This document shows positions 29,435-36,800 of a DNA stretch of 49,933 nucleotides, one piece after another. Origin of the DNA: an uncultured Pelagibacteraceae bacterium (lineage in GTDB: Bacteria > Pseudomonadota > Alphaproteobacteria > Pelagibacterales > Pelagibacteraceae); assembly GCA_902542855.1 (NCBI GenBank), contig CACBWE010000005.1, positions 1 through 49,933 on the forward strand. The letters run 5' to 3'. The translations under genes and the position numbers were made by a program. How positions within the stretch are numbered: the first letter of the stretch is position 1; every line of letters starts with the position of its first letter. Below the pieces are notes generated by a model. That model worked only from the letters and a program-made list of their open reading frames with translations, was not told where the DNA came from and made no database searches.

Positions 29435-30305
29435 AGCAAAAAAAGAAAAAAAAAAAATTCAAACATTTCAAGATACAATTTTAAATCTTCAGAAATTTTG
29501 GAGTAAAAAGGGATGCATTATTCTTCAGCCTTACGATATGGAGGTTGGTGCAGGAACTTTTCATCCAGCTACTACCCTAAGATCACTAGGAACTAAACCA
29601 TGGAAAGCAGCTTACGTACAACCATCAAGAAGACCCACAGATGGAAGATATGGAGATAATCCAAACAGGTTACAACACTATTATCAATTTCAAGTTTTAA
29701 TCAAACCTTCTCCTGAAAATATAAAAAAACTTTATTTAAATAGTTTGTCTACTATAGGAATAGATCATAATGATCATGATATAAGGTTTGTTGAAGATGA
29801 TTGGGAAAGTCCAACATTAGGTGCCGCAGGATTGGGGTGGGAAGTATGGTGTGATGGAATGGAAATTACTCAATTCACCTATTTTCAACAAATGGCTGGA
29901 TTTGATTGCAAACCTGTATCAGTTGAAATCACTTATGGCTTAGAAAGAATTTGTATGTTCACCCAAAAAGAAAAAAATGTTTATGATTTATTGTGGAATG
30001 ATGAAGGTTTAAAATATCACGAAGTTTTTCATCAAGCCGAGAAAGAATTTTCGGCATACAATTTTGAACATGCGAATGTAGAAACACTTTTGAAAATGTT
30101 TGAAATGCATGAGTCTGAGGCAAAAGATTTGGTAGAAAAAAAAATTTCATTACCAGCATATGATCAATGTTTAAAAGCCAGTCATGTATTTAATATTCTA
30201 GATGCAAGAGGTGCAATCAGTGTCGCACAAAGAGCTGGTTATATTGCTAGAATAAGAGATATTACAAAATCTGCAGCTGGCGTTTGGTTAGATAGTCAAA
30301 AATAA
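29424..30305 (+). CDS. glyQ: Glycyl-tRNA synthetase alpha subunit
   Basis: Catalytic subunit of the alpha2beta2 bacterial Gly[42 protein letters not shown] and [29 protein letters not shown] are diagnostic. I prefer the ATG at 29424, giving 293 residues and the usual length, over the in-frame ATG at 29400, which would only lengthen the overlap with the upstream peptidase gene. The stop shares one base with the glyS ATG. Confidence 0.96.
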   Translation: MVSKAKKEKKKIQTFQDTILNLQKFWSKKGCIILQPYDMEVGAGTFHPATTLRSLGTKPWKAAYVQPSRRPTDGRYGDNPNRLQHYYQFQVLIKPSPENIKKLYLNSLSTIGIDHNDHDIRFVEDDWESPTLGAAGLGWEVWCDGMEITQFTYFQQMAGFDCKPVSVEITYGLERICMFTQKEKNVYDLLWNDEGLKYHEVFHQAEKEFSAYNFEHANVETLLKMFEMHESEAKDLVEKKISLPAYDQCLKASHVFNILDARGAISVAQRAGYIARIRDITKSAAGVWLDSQK

Positions 30306-32371
30306 TGTCAGAGTTTTTTTTAGAATTATTTAGTGAAGAAATACCTTCAAATCTTCAACAAAATTTAAGGGAGGACTTACTTAAAAGTTTTACTGATTTA
30401 TTTTTAGAAAAATCAATTTTATTTAAAAAAAGCTCGTCATATTCAACCCCAAACAGACTAGTGGTATTATTTGAAGGTGTTCAAAAAAATGTTGTACTAA
30501 AATCTGAGGAGATTAAAGGTCCAAATATTAAGTTACCAGATGCAGCACTCGAGGGGTTTGTTAGGTCAAATAAAATTTTAAAAAAGGATCTCTACCAAAA
30601 GAAAATAGACAAAGGAGAATTTTATTTTTTCAAGTCAAAATCAAAAAAATTGAACACACATGAATTATTAGAAGAATTTATCCCAATATTATTAAATAAA
30701 ATTCAATGGAAAAAATCAATGTATTGGGGAACTTTTGACTTAAATTGGGGTAGACCTTTAAAGTCAATTCTAGCTGTATTTGATAAAAAAAAGTTAAATT
30801 TTAATTTTCACCACCTAACATCTTCTAGCTCAACTTTTATTGATAAAGAATTTGAGGAAAATAAAAAAAAATTCTTAGAATTTAAAAATTATAAAAGTTT
30901 TTTTAAAAAAATTGATATTATCATTGATCATGTTGAAAGAAAAAAGATAATTGAAAAAAAATTCAATAATATATTAAAAAATAAAAATATTAAGATTCAA
31001 CATAATTCTAAATTACTTGATGAAGTTGTAGATTTAACAGATCAACCAAATATCCTTCTTTGTGAATTTGATAAAAAATTTTTAAATATTCCAAAAGAAA
31101 TATTAATTATTACCATGCAATACCATCAAAAATATTTTCCTATATTTGATAATAAAGAAAATATTACCAATGAGTTTTTAGTGGTTGCAAACAAAAAAGA
31201 CAAAAAGGGATTAATTAAATTAGGAAATGAAAGAGTAGTTGAAGCAAGATTAAGCGATGCAGAATTTTTTTGGAAAAAAGATAAATCTCAAAATATGGTC
31301 AAAAAAGTTACTGAATTAAAATTAATGAATTATTTTAAAGGATTAGGAAGTTATTTCGATAAAGCCCAAAGAATGAGAAAATTGGGTGGAATGATATCTG
31401 ATGAACTTTTAATCAGTAAAGAAAAAGTTGAATTGTCAGCATCAATTTGTAAAGTTGATTTATTATCAGAACTAGTAGGTGAATTTCCAGAACTTCAAGG
31501 TGTAATGGGAGGTTATTTTGCTAATGCACAAGGTTTTGATAAAGATTTAGCTTTAGCAATAAGTGAGCAATATTTACCTACAGGTTCAGGTTCAAGAGTT
31601 CCAAAAAAACCATTTAGCATAGCTCTTTCTTTGGCTGATAAAATAGATACTTTAGTTGGTTTTTTTGGTTTAAATCAAAAGCCAACAAGTTCGAAAGATC
31701 CGTATGCTCTAAGAAGATTAGCATTGGGGGTAATAAGAATAATAGTTGAAAATAAAAAAGATTTTAAAATAAAAGATCTAATTAATTATTCTTTAAGCCT
31801 GTATTTAGATCAAGGTTTTGAAATTGATAATCAATCTCTACAAAATGAATTATCAGATTTTTTAATGGATAGATTAAAAAATCACATGAAAGAAGAAAAT
31901 ATTAGAAATGATATAATTCAAGCATCAACTAGTTCTTTTAACTTAGATCAATCTGTTATTATTTTTAATAAAGCTAAACATTTAAATAAAATTATTAACA
32001 AACCAAATGGTTTAGATATTATTGCAAGTTATAAAAGAGCCTCAAACATTTTAGATGGTGAATTAAAAAAAGATAAAATAGAATTATCAAATACAACTGA
32101 CCCTGGAATTTTTAAAACTGAGTTAGAAAAAAACCTATTTAAAAAAATTAGTGAATTAAGGAAATATTTTTCAGGCATTAATAAAGATGAAAATTATGTT
32201 CAAACATTAGACAATTTAGCTGGCGTCAAAAGAGAGGTTTTTGATTTTTTTGATAATGTAATTGTGAACGAAGATGATCTAGTTATAAAGAAGAATAGGC
32301 TGGAACTAATCCAAATGATGTGTAAAACGTTCAACAATTATGTTAATTTTGCTCTAATCGACTCCCGTTAA
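30305..32371 (+). CDS. glyS: Glycyl-tRNA synthetase beta subunit
   Basis: Beta subunit, needed for tRNA binding. [19 protein letters not shown] at the start, GNERVVEARLSDAEFFWKKD in the middle (HD-like region after it), and DPYALRRLALGVIRI and a DALR-like C-terminal helical domain fit GlyS. At 688 residues it is normal. It is joined to glyQ and to ppdK by one-base overlaps, so these genes are a single transcription unit. Confidence 0.96.
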   Translation: MSEFFLELFSEEIPSNLQQNLREDLLKSFTDLFLEKSILFKKSSSYSTPNRLVVLFEGVQKNVVLKSEEIKGPNIKLPDAALEGFVRSNKILKKDLYQKKIDKGEFYFFKSKSKKLNTHELLEEFIPILLNKIQWKKSMYWGTFDLNWGRPLKSILAVFDKKKLNFNFHHLTSSSSTFIDKEFEENKKKFLEFKNYKSFFKKIDIIIDHVERKKIIEKKFNNILKNKNIKIQHNSKLLDEVVDLTDQPNILLCEFDKKFLNIPKEILIITMQYHQKYFPIFDNKENITNEFLVVANKKDKKGLIKLGNERVVEARLSDAEFFWKKDKSQNMVKKVTELKLMNYFKGLGSYFDKAQRMRKLGGMISDELLISKEKVELSASICKVDLLSELVGEFPELQGVMGGYFANAQGFDKDLALAISEQYLPTGSGSRVPKKPFSIALSLADKIDTLVGFFGLNQKPTSSKDPYALRRLALGVIRIIVENKKDFKIKDLINYSLSLYLDQGFEIDNQSLQNELSDFLMDRLKNHMKEENIRNDIIQASTSSFNLDQSVIIFNKAKHLNKIINKPNGLDIIASYKRASNILDGELKKDKIELSNTTDPGIFKTELEKNLFKKISELRKYFSGINKDENYVQTLDNLAGVKREVFDFFDNVIVNEDDLVIKKNRLELIQMMCKTFNNYVNFALIDSR

Positions 32372-35031
32372 TGAAAAAACTTATTTTAAACTTTAATTCT
32401 AAGGATGGTAAAAAAATTAAAAATCCTAAAAACTTTTTAGGAGGAAAAGGTGCTAATCTTTCTGAAATGGGAAGAATGGGTCTTCCTGTGCCTCCTGGTT
32501 TTACAATATCCACAAAAGTTTGTGAAATTTTTTATAAGGATAAAAAAAGATTAAATAAAAGTTTAATTTCTCAAATTAAAAAAGAATTAAAATTAATCGA
32601 AAAAGATGTTTCTAAGAAATTTGGGGACTTAAAAAATCCACTTTTATTATCTGTGCGGTCTGGTGCAAGAGTATCAATGCCAGGTATGATGGATACAATT
32701 CTAAATCTAGGTCTTAACGATAAAACAGTTAAAGCTTTAGCAATTAAAAGTTCAAATGGAAGATTTGCTAAAGACAGTTATAGAAGATTCATTCAAATGT
32801 ACGGTAATGTGGTAATGGGTGTAGAAGGTTATCATTTTGAGGAATTAATTGAAAATTATAAACTTACAAAAGGTGTTTTGTTAGATACAGATTTAGATGA
32901 AAGTGATTGGGATGGATTAATTGAAGATTTTAAAAGAACAGTAAGAGAAAAGACAAAAAAAGATTTTCCTCAAGATGTTCACGAACAATTGTTAGGAGCA
33001 ATAAGCGCAGTATTTTTATCATGGGAAAGTAATAGAGCAAAAGTTTATAGAAAACTAAATCAAATCCCAGCCGAGTGGGGAACTGCTGTAAATGTTCAAT
33101 CAATGGTTTTTGGAAATATGGGTGATGATTGTGCAACGGGAGTTGTGTTTACACGAAATCCATCAGATGGATCAAATGAAATATATGGTGAGTATTTAAT
33201 TAATGCGCAAGGCGAAGATGTTGTAGCGGGCACAAGGACGCCTCAATACATTACGAAAAAAGCTAGGAGAGATGCTAAAGTAAAAGAATTATCAATGGAA
33301 GAGTCTATGCCTAAAGTCTTTAAAGAACTTCAAAAAATTTTGAAAAAATTAGAGACGCATTACAAAGATATGCAAGACGTAGAGTTTACAGTTGAAAATA
33401 GTAAACTATGGATGCTTCAAACAAGATCAGGAAAAAGAACAGCAAAATCAGCAGTGAAGATCGCAGTTGATATGGTTAAAGAAAAATTAATTTCTAAAAA
33501 GGAAGCTGTATTAAGAATTGACCCAAATTCTTTAGACACACTTTTGCACCCTACTTTGGATGAAAAAAGTTCAATTAATGTTATAGCAAATGGATTGCCA
33601 GCATCACCAGGTGCAGCTAGTGGTAAAGTTGTATTTACATCAGAAGACGCTGAAAGATTAACCGCAATGATGCAAGATACAATTTTGGTTAGAGTAGAGA
33701 CCTCCCCAGAAGATATACAAGGAATGCATGCTGCTAGAGGAATTTTGACTGCTAGAGGAGGAATGACAAGTCATGCAGCTGTTGTTGCGAGAGGTATGGG
33801 TAGACCATGTGTATCAGGATCAAGTGAAATTGATATAAACTATGAAAATAAATCTTTTAAAACTTCTTCAATGGAGATTAAAGAAGGAGACGTAATCACT
33901 ATTGATGGCTCAACTGGAAGAATTATTGCTGGAAGTGTTTCAACTGTGAAGCCTGAAATATCTGGTGATTTTTCCAAGTTAATGTCTTGGGCAGATAGCT
34001 TTAGGAAATTAAAAGTAAGAACAAATTCTGAGACACCAAAAGATACCAAAACAGCAAAAGATTTTGGTGCTGAGGGTATTGGATTATGCAGAACTGAACA
34101 TATGTTTTTTGATGAAGAACGAATTTTGTCTGTAAGAGAAATGATATTATCTAAAACAAAAGAAGACAGAGCAATAGCATTACAAAAACTGTTACCACAT
34201 CAAAGAAAGGATTTTATAGATATTTTTAAAATTATGAGTGGATTACCAGTAACGGTTAGATTGTTGGACCCACCATTACATGAATTTTTACCACGTACAG
34301 AAAAAGAAATTAATGAGGTTGCTAGTATAGTTAATCTCTCAGTTAAAGAGGTTGAGTCAAGAATTGAAGAGCTCCATGAGCAAAATCCTATGTTAGGTCA
34401 TAGGGGATGTCGTTTAGGAATATCTTTTCCTGAAATTTATGAAATGCAATGCAAAGCAATATTCGAGGCTTTGGCTTACCTAAAAAAAAATAAAATTAAA
34501 TCTGCATTTCCTGAAATAATGATACCTTTAGTATCTACAGAGGCTGAAATTAAAATAATGAAAGAATTAGTAATTAGAACTGCTAGTCAAGTTCAACGAG
34601 AAAATAAATTGAAAATAGAATTTTTAGTTGGAACGATGATTGAATTACCTAGAGCGGCAATAAAAGCAAAGGAGATTGCTAAGCATGCAGAATTCTTTAG
34701 TTTTGGAACAAATGATTTAACTCAAACTACTTTTGGAATTAGTAGGGATGATAGTGGTAAATTTTTAAATGATTATTTAGAAAACAAAATTTTTTCTGTT
34801 GATCCTTTCGTTTCAATAGATGAAGGAGTTTCAGATTTAGTTGAAATAGCAGTAGAAAAAGGAAGAAAACAAAATAAAAATCTTAAATTAGGTATTTGTG
34901 GAGAGCATGGTGGAGATCCACATAGTATATCATTTTGTTCTAAAGCAGGATTGAATTATGTTTCTTGTTCACCTTATAGAGTTCCTGTTGCAAGGTTGGC
35001 TGCTGCTCAAGCTGAAATTAAAAAAAATTAA
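32371..35031 (+). CDS. ppdK: Pyruvate, phosphate dikinase
   Basis: Interconverts pyruvate, ATP and Pi with PEP, AMP and PPi. The 886-residue protein has an N-terminal ATP-grasp domain (FLGGKGANLSEMGRMGLPVPPGF; later DTILNLGLND), the swivelling His domain with GGMTSHAAVVARGMGRPCVSG, and a C-terminal PEP/pyruvate TIM barrel (GIGLCRTEHMFF, FSFGTNDLTQTTFGISRDD, LGICGEHGGDP). All three domains are intact. In a genome with reduced glycolysis this reversible enzyme can serve gluconeogenesis, an inference. It is the last housekeeping gene before the accessory region. Confidence 0.96.
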   Translation: MKKLILNFNSKDGKKIKNPKNFLGGKGANLSEMGRMGLPVPPGFTISTKVCEIFYKDKKRLNKSLISQIKKELKLIEKDVSKKFGDLKNPLLLSVRSGARVSMPGMMDTILNLGLNDKTVKALAIKSSNGRFAKDSYRRFIQMYGNVVMGVEGYHFEELIENYKLTKGVLLDTDLDESDWDGLIEDFKRTVREKTKKDFPQDVHEQLLGAISAVFLSWESNRAKVYRKLNQIPAEWGTAVNVQSMVFGNMGDDCATGVVFTRNPSDGSNEIYGEYLINAQGEDVVAGTRTPQYITKKARRDAKVKELSMEESMPKVFKELQKILKKLETHYKDMQDVEFTVENSKLWMLQTRSGKRTAKSAVKIAVDMVKEKLISKKEAVLRIDPNSLDTLLHPTLDEKSSINVIANGLPASPGAASGKVVFTSEDAERLTAMMQDTILVRVETSPEDIQGMHAARGILTARGGMTSHAAVVARGMGRPCVSGSSEIDINYENKSFKTSSMEIKEGDVITIDGSTGRIIAGSVSTVKPEISGDFSKLMSWADSFRKLKVRTNSETPKDTKTAKDFGAEGIGLCRTEHMFFDEERILSVREMILSKTKEDRAIALQKLLPHQRKDFIDIFKIMSGLPVTVRLLDPPLHEFLPRTEKEINEVASIVNLSVKEVESRIEELHEQNPMLGHRGCRLGISFPEIYEMQCKAIFEALAYLKKNKIKSAFPEIMIPLVSTEAEIKIMKELVIRTASQVQRENKLKIEFLVGTMIELPRAAIKAKEIAKHAEFFSFGTNDLTQTTFGISRDDSGKFLNDYLENKIFSVDPFVSIDEGVSDLVEIAVEKGRKQNKNLKLGICGEHGGDPHSISFCSKAGLNYVSCSPYRVPVARLAAAQAEIKKN

Positions 35032-35040
35032 ATTAAATAG

Positions 35041-35056
35041 GGGGCGTTCTGTTGCC
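35041..35056. repeat. ssrA-end repeat, copy 1 (distal attachment-like site)
   Basis: GGGGCGTTCTGTTGCC, identical over 16 bases to the end of the ssrA coding piece at 36716-36731. The sequence diverges soon after and lacks the pairing GGTGCCCC half. It begins nine bases after the ppdK stop, marking the outer boundary of the accessory region. Confidence 0.8.
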
Positions 35057-35160
35057 CGGCATTAGATAGAAAATAGGATATTTGCTTACTTATTAAAACT
35101 ACTTCGTTGCAAAATTCATTGTCAGAACGACATATTTTCTTTTCAGTTGGTTTTTTTATA

Positions 35161-35190
35161 TTGTCTCTTCATTGTATATATTAATATAAT
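35161..35190 (+). promoter_or_regulatory. Promoter of the 126-residue island gene, probably leaderless
   Basis: TTGTCT (35161-35166), 18 bases, then a perfect TATAAT (35185-35190). The ATG follows only six bases later and no Shine-Dalgarno precedes it. Initiation at the usual distance would start the RNA at the ATG itself. Confidence 0.5.
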
Positions 35191-35196
35191 ACTCTC

Positions 35197-35577
35197 ATGA
35201 AAAAAATTTCTTTATACATCTTTCTGATTTTGATGTTTTGTAATGTTGGTTTTACTGCCATCAATGATGTCTATTATTGTGAAACGGATAAAGTTGTAAA
35301 AACAACTGATAAAGAGTTTATTGAATTCAAAGGAGAAAAATTTAAGTTTAAAAGAACTCAAAATAATTTAGAGTATGGTTCTGGTGGTTTTTTTAACGAT
35401 TACGAAACACAAGTATTACAAAATTCTGGAGAATATTTTTGGGGAGGAACTGAGTGGGAAAGATTTATATATTATGATGGTAAATTTGTCTTTTCTAATC
35501 TTCTAAACACACATGGACAGAAAGAGAATCCAAGACATCAAATAATCAGCATAGTTGCTACATGTGAAATATTTTAA
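35197..35577 (+). CDS. Hypothetical secreted protein (island segment 1)
   Basis: A 126-residue protein I do not recognise. It has a clean signal peptide (KKISLYIFLILMFCNVGFTA, about 1-21) followed by a mature part of about 105 residues rich in Phe, Tyr, Glu and Asn, with one Cys near the new N-terminus (CETDK) and one at the end (ATCEIF) that could form a disulphide. There is no membrane helix or lipobox. It lies alone between ssrA-end copies 1 and 2. A periplasmic location is predicted; function is unknown. Confidence 0.7.
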   Translation: MKKISLYIFLILMFCNVGFTAINDVYYCETDKVVKTTDKEFIEFKGEKFKFKRTQNNLEYGSGGFFNDYETQVLQNSGEYFWGGTEWERFIYYDGKFVFSNLLNTHGQKENPRHQIISIVATCEIF

Positions 35578-35616
35578 ATTAATTAAAGTGCCGCTTCAAA
35601 AATAATTATTAAAAAA

Positions 35617-35640
35617 GGGGCGTTCTGTTACCAGATGCCC
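35617..35640. repeat. ssrA-end repeat, copy 2
   Basis: Matches the ssrA end over its first 16 bases with one change (GGGGCGTTCTGTTACC), then CAG-TGCCC with a further G-to-A change. Six A residues precede it; read on the minus strand the site therefore ends in GCCCC followed by T6, like an intrinsic terminator. Confidence 0.8.
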
Positions 35641-35658
35641 TTAACGATAAGGGCATCT
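35633..35658 (-). terminator. Hairpin after the 79-residue gene, built on ssrA-end copy 2
   Basis: AGATGCCCTTA and TAAGGGCATCT form a perfect 11-bp stem with a four-base loop, starting eight bases beyond the stop of the minus-strand gene at 35666. On the minus strand it is followed, after the rest of repeat copy 2, by six T residues. It probably ends that transcript. One arm is part of the attachment-like repeat, the other is unique. Confidence 0.6.
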
Positions 35659-35665
35659 AATTAAA

Positions 35666-35905
35666 TTATCTTGAGAAAATACTTCTTATTAATCCTGTAA
35701 ATAAAGCAAATCCAACATAAACTACCATGATTATTAATGGAATCGCAATCCACATTCCAATCGTACTTAATACACAAAAGTCTGCAATCGTGAAGTCAAA
35801 AGGAACTGGGCAAGAGTTGACATTTATAACTCTTGCATGTGCATAGTTACCTACAGTTAAAAAATATAAAAACAAGATCCATTTGTTTATTTTATTTTTA
35901 ATCAT
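35666..35905 (-). CDS. Hypothetical small membrane protein with signal peptide (island segment 2)
   Basis: A 79-residue protein not recognised. A signal peptide (about 1-24, ending NYAHA) precedes a short exposed part with two Cys (NSC and DFC, about residues 31 and 43), then one strong membrane helix (about 48-71, IGMWIAIPLIIMVVYVGFALF) and a basic end (LIRSIFSR). The layout resembles small exported single-span proteins such as phage coat proteins or pilins, but there is no motif to prove either. It is divergent from the 76-residue gene and shares a mirror-image promoter with it. Confidence 0.65.
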   Translation of the reverse strand: MIKNKINKWILFLYFLTVGNYAHARVINVNSCPVPFDFTIADFCVLSTIGMWIAIPLIIMVVYVGFALFTGLIRSIFSR

Positions 35906-36002
35906 GATTTTAATATAATATTTAATTGGATAAATTCTTGTCCAAGATAAATTATAAATTTGGACAATACTTTTAAGAAAAAAATATTATATTTTGAGTA
36001 TG
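35903..36002. promoter_or_regulatory. Twin divergent promoters with TTGGACAA boxes
   Basis: Reading outwards on each strand, TTGGACAA is followed at the same distance by TATTATATT (-10 region, starting at position 26) and the start codon (position 41). The arms start at 35945 on minus and 35960 on plus and agree at 27 of 40 positions. A third half-site, TTGGATAA (35926-35933), makes a palindrome with TTGTCCAA (35938-35945). The promoters probably arose by duplication and may share one regulator. Neither start codon has a Shine-Dalgarno. Confidence 0.55.
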
Positions 36003-36224
36003 AACAAATATATAGATGCTTACAATAGTATGGGAAATTCAGGGTTTGAATTAATAGACTTTGTTTTTAAAGTTTGTGTAATAGTTCTTGTTGATTTGGC
36101 AAATTTAATAGGAATATCATATGAGGCGATAAACATTATTATTTTTGTTTTTTTGCAACCAGCATTAATCCTATTATTTTTTATTCTTTGGAGAAAAGAG
36201 CGAAGAAAAAATAAAGTAGTTTAA
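36000..36224 (+). CDS. Hypothetical small two-span membrane protein (island segment 2)
   Basis: About 74 residues, unrecognised. Two hydrophobic segments (FVFKVCVIVLVDLANLIG and IIIFVFLQPALILLFFILW) and a basic tail RKERRKNK place it in the inner membrane. An in-frame TTG at 35994 would add two residues; I prefer the ATG at 36000 because it occupies exactly the place of the ATG in the mirror-image promoter of the divergent gene. The stop lies two bases before ssrA-end copy 3. Confidence 0.6.
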   Translation: MNKYIDAYNSMGNSGFELIDFVFKVCVIVLVDLANLIGISYEAINIIIFVFLQPALILLFFILWRKERRKNKVV

Positions 36225-36226
36225 AA

Positions 36227-36251
36227 GGGGCGTTCTGTTGCCAGGTGCCCC
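36227..36251. repeat. ssrA-end repeat, copy 3 (most complete)
   Basis: All 25 bases from GGGGCGTT to GGTGCCCC equal the true ssrA end. Similarity continues inwards: 11 of the next 16 bases agree with the ssrA coding piece (for example GTTTG and TTA), so this copy includes a diverged piece of tmRNA coding sequence up to about 36267. Confidence 0.85.
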
Positions 36252-36310
36252 GAACTTTGTTTGATTATAGCCAATTATTTTTCCATAAACACTTAAATTT
36301 TACGTGTCAG

Positions 36311-36330
36311 GACGAGTAGAGGACGAGTAA
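36311..36330. repeat. GACGAGTA repeat, left copy
   Basis: GACGAGTAGAGGACGAGTAA matches 36640-36659 at 17 of 20 positions in the same orientation. Its second GACGAGT can also pair with ACTCGTC at 36337-36343. Two copies flank the 71-residue gene. They may be integrase arm sites or regulator sites; nothing proves either. Confidence 0.6.
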
Positions 36331-36335
36331 AAATC

Positions 36336-36348
36336 AACTCGTCACAAA
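36336..36348. repeat. Inverted repeat arm AACTCGTCACAAA
   Basis: Twelve bases (ACTCGTCACAAA) are the exact reverse complement of TTTGTGACGAGT at 36635-36646. The two arms enclose about 290 bp containing only the 71-residue gene, a layout like a tiny non-autonomous element, though no flanking target duplication is apparent. Confidence 0.55.
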
Positions 36349-36384
36349 CAATTGGATTTGATAAAATATTTTTAGGAGGAAATT

Positions 36385-36600
36385 ATGGATACATATACGA
36401 AGTTTATATTATCAATTATCGCAGTTGGAATATTAGGTTTGAATTATCACTTGTTTAATGGTGAAATTATGAACCAAGCACATGCAGCAAGTAACCAAAT
36501 ACATAAAATTGCAATATGTGAACCTGGCACAGATAGATGTGCTAGAATAAGCACAGGTAGACATGCAGGAGAATTGGTTATTTATAATAACGGAAGATAA
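36385..36600 (+). CDS. Hypothetical small exported protein (island segment 3)
   Basis: 71 residues, unrecognised. A membrane or signal segment (about 6-25, FILSIIAVGILGLNYHLF) is followed by NQAHAAS, where a signal peptidase could cut. The mature part has two Cys eight or so residues apart (ICEPGTDRC), likely a disulphide, and ends in AGELVIYNNGR. Unlike the other island genes it has a strong AGGAGG ribosome binding site. It is enclosed by the GACGAGTA and TTTGTGACGAGT repeats. Periplasmic location is predicted; function is unknown. Confidence 0.65.
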   Translation: MDTYTKFILSIIAVGILGLNYHLFNGEIMNQAHAASNQIHKIAICEPGTDRCARISTGRHAGELVIYNNGR

Positions 36601-36634
36601 TTGAAAGTTTGGTAGTACATAAAAAAATTTACTT

Positions 36635-36659
36635 TTTGTGACGAGTAAAGGACGACTCA
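36635..36659. repeat. GACGAGTA repeat, right copy with inverted arm
   Basis: Contains TTTGTGACGAGT (inverted copy of 36337-36348) running into GACGAGTAAAGGACGACTCA (direct copy of 36311-36330, 17 of 20). It lies about 57 bases from the ssrA end at 36716. Confidence 0.6.
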
Positions 36660-36715
36660 CAAGGTTGTATTTTTTAAATAACGTTGAAACTGAAAACTAA
36701 ATTAACAAATGAGAA

Positions 36716-36740
36716 GGGGCGTTCTGTTGCCAGGTGCCCC
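36716..36740. repeat. ssrA-end repeat, copy 4 (resident, functional ssrA end)
   Basis: The 25 bases that end the ssrA coding piece. GGGGC and GCCCC form the last hairpin of the RNA. This is the template of copies 1-3 and the expected chromosomal attachment site. Confidence 0.85.
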
Positions 36741-36770
36741 AGACCCCGTTTGCTTAATTAACTAAGTTAA

Positions 36771-36800
36771 TTAGGCAGCAAGTGCGTAACTTTCGTTAGC
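36771..36800 (-). other. tmRNA tag reading frame, peptide ANESYALAA
   Basis: Ten codons from resume codon GCT (36800-36798) to TAA (36773-36771) encode Ala-Asn-Glu-Ser-Tyr-Ala-Leu-Ala-Ala. The E. coli tag is ANDENYALAA, so the ClpXP-recognised YALAA end is kept while the front is one residue shorter and altered. The first Ala comes from the charged tmRNA in the usual one-piece numbering. Confidence 0.92.

Larger units (their letters stand above)
35041..36740. mobile_element. Putative small genomic island(s) stacked at the 3' end of ssrA
   Basis: Four direct copies of the ssrA 3'-end sequence (core GGGGCGTTCTGTTGCC) at 35041, 35617, 36227 and 36716 cut this stretch into segments of 576, 610 and 489 bp. 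Four small genes for predicted secreted or membrane proteins lie inside, with more spacer DNA than anywhere else in the window. Such repeats of a tmRNA or tRNA end are the usual mark of integrase-mediated insertion. No integrase gene or recognisable fragment is present, so the elements are immobile remnants, or were moved by an integrase encoded elsewhere. Element identity is inferred from the repeats only. Confidence 0.6.

Noticed and set aside
36433-36660. 75-residue minus-strand frame opposite the 71-residue island gene
   Set aside because: The plus-strand gene has a strong AGGAGG site and a coherent signal peptide; the minus frame has neither and runs into the GACGAGT repeat.
35041-36740. 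CRISPR array
   Set aside because: There are only four repeats with 489-610 bp between them, each interval holding genes, and no cas genes are present.
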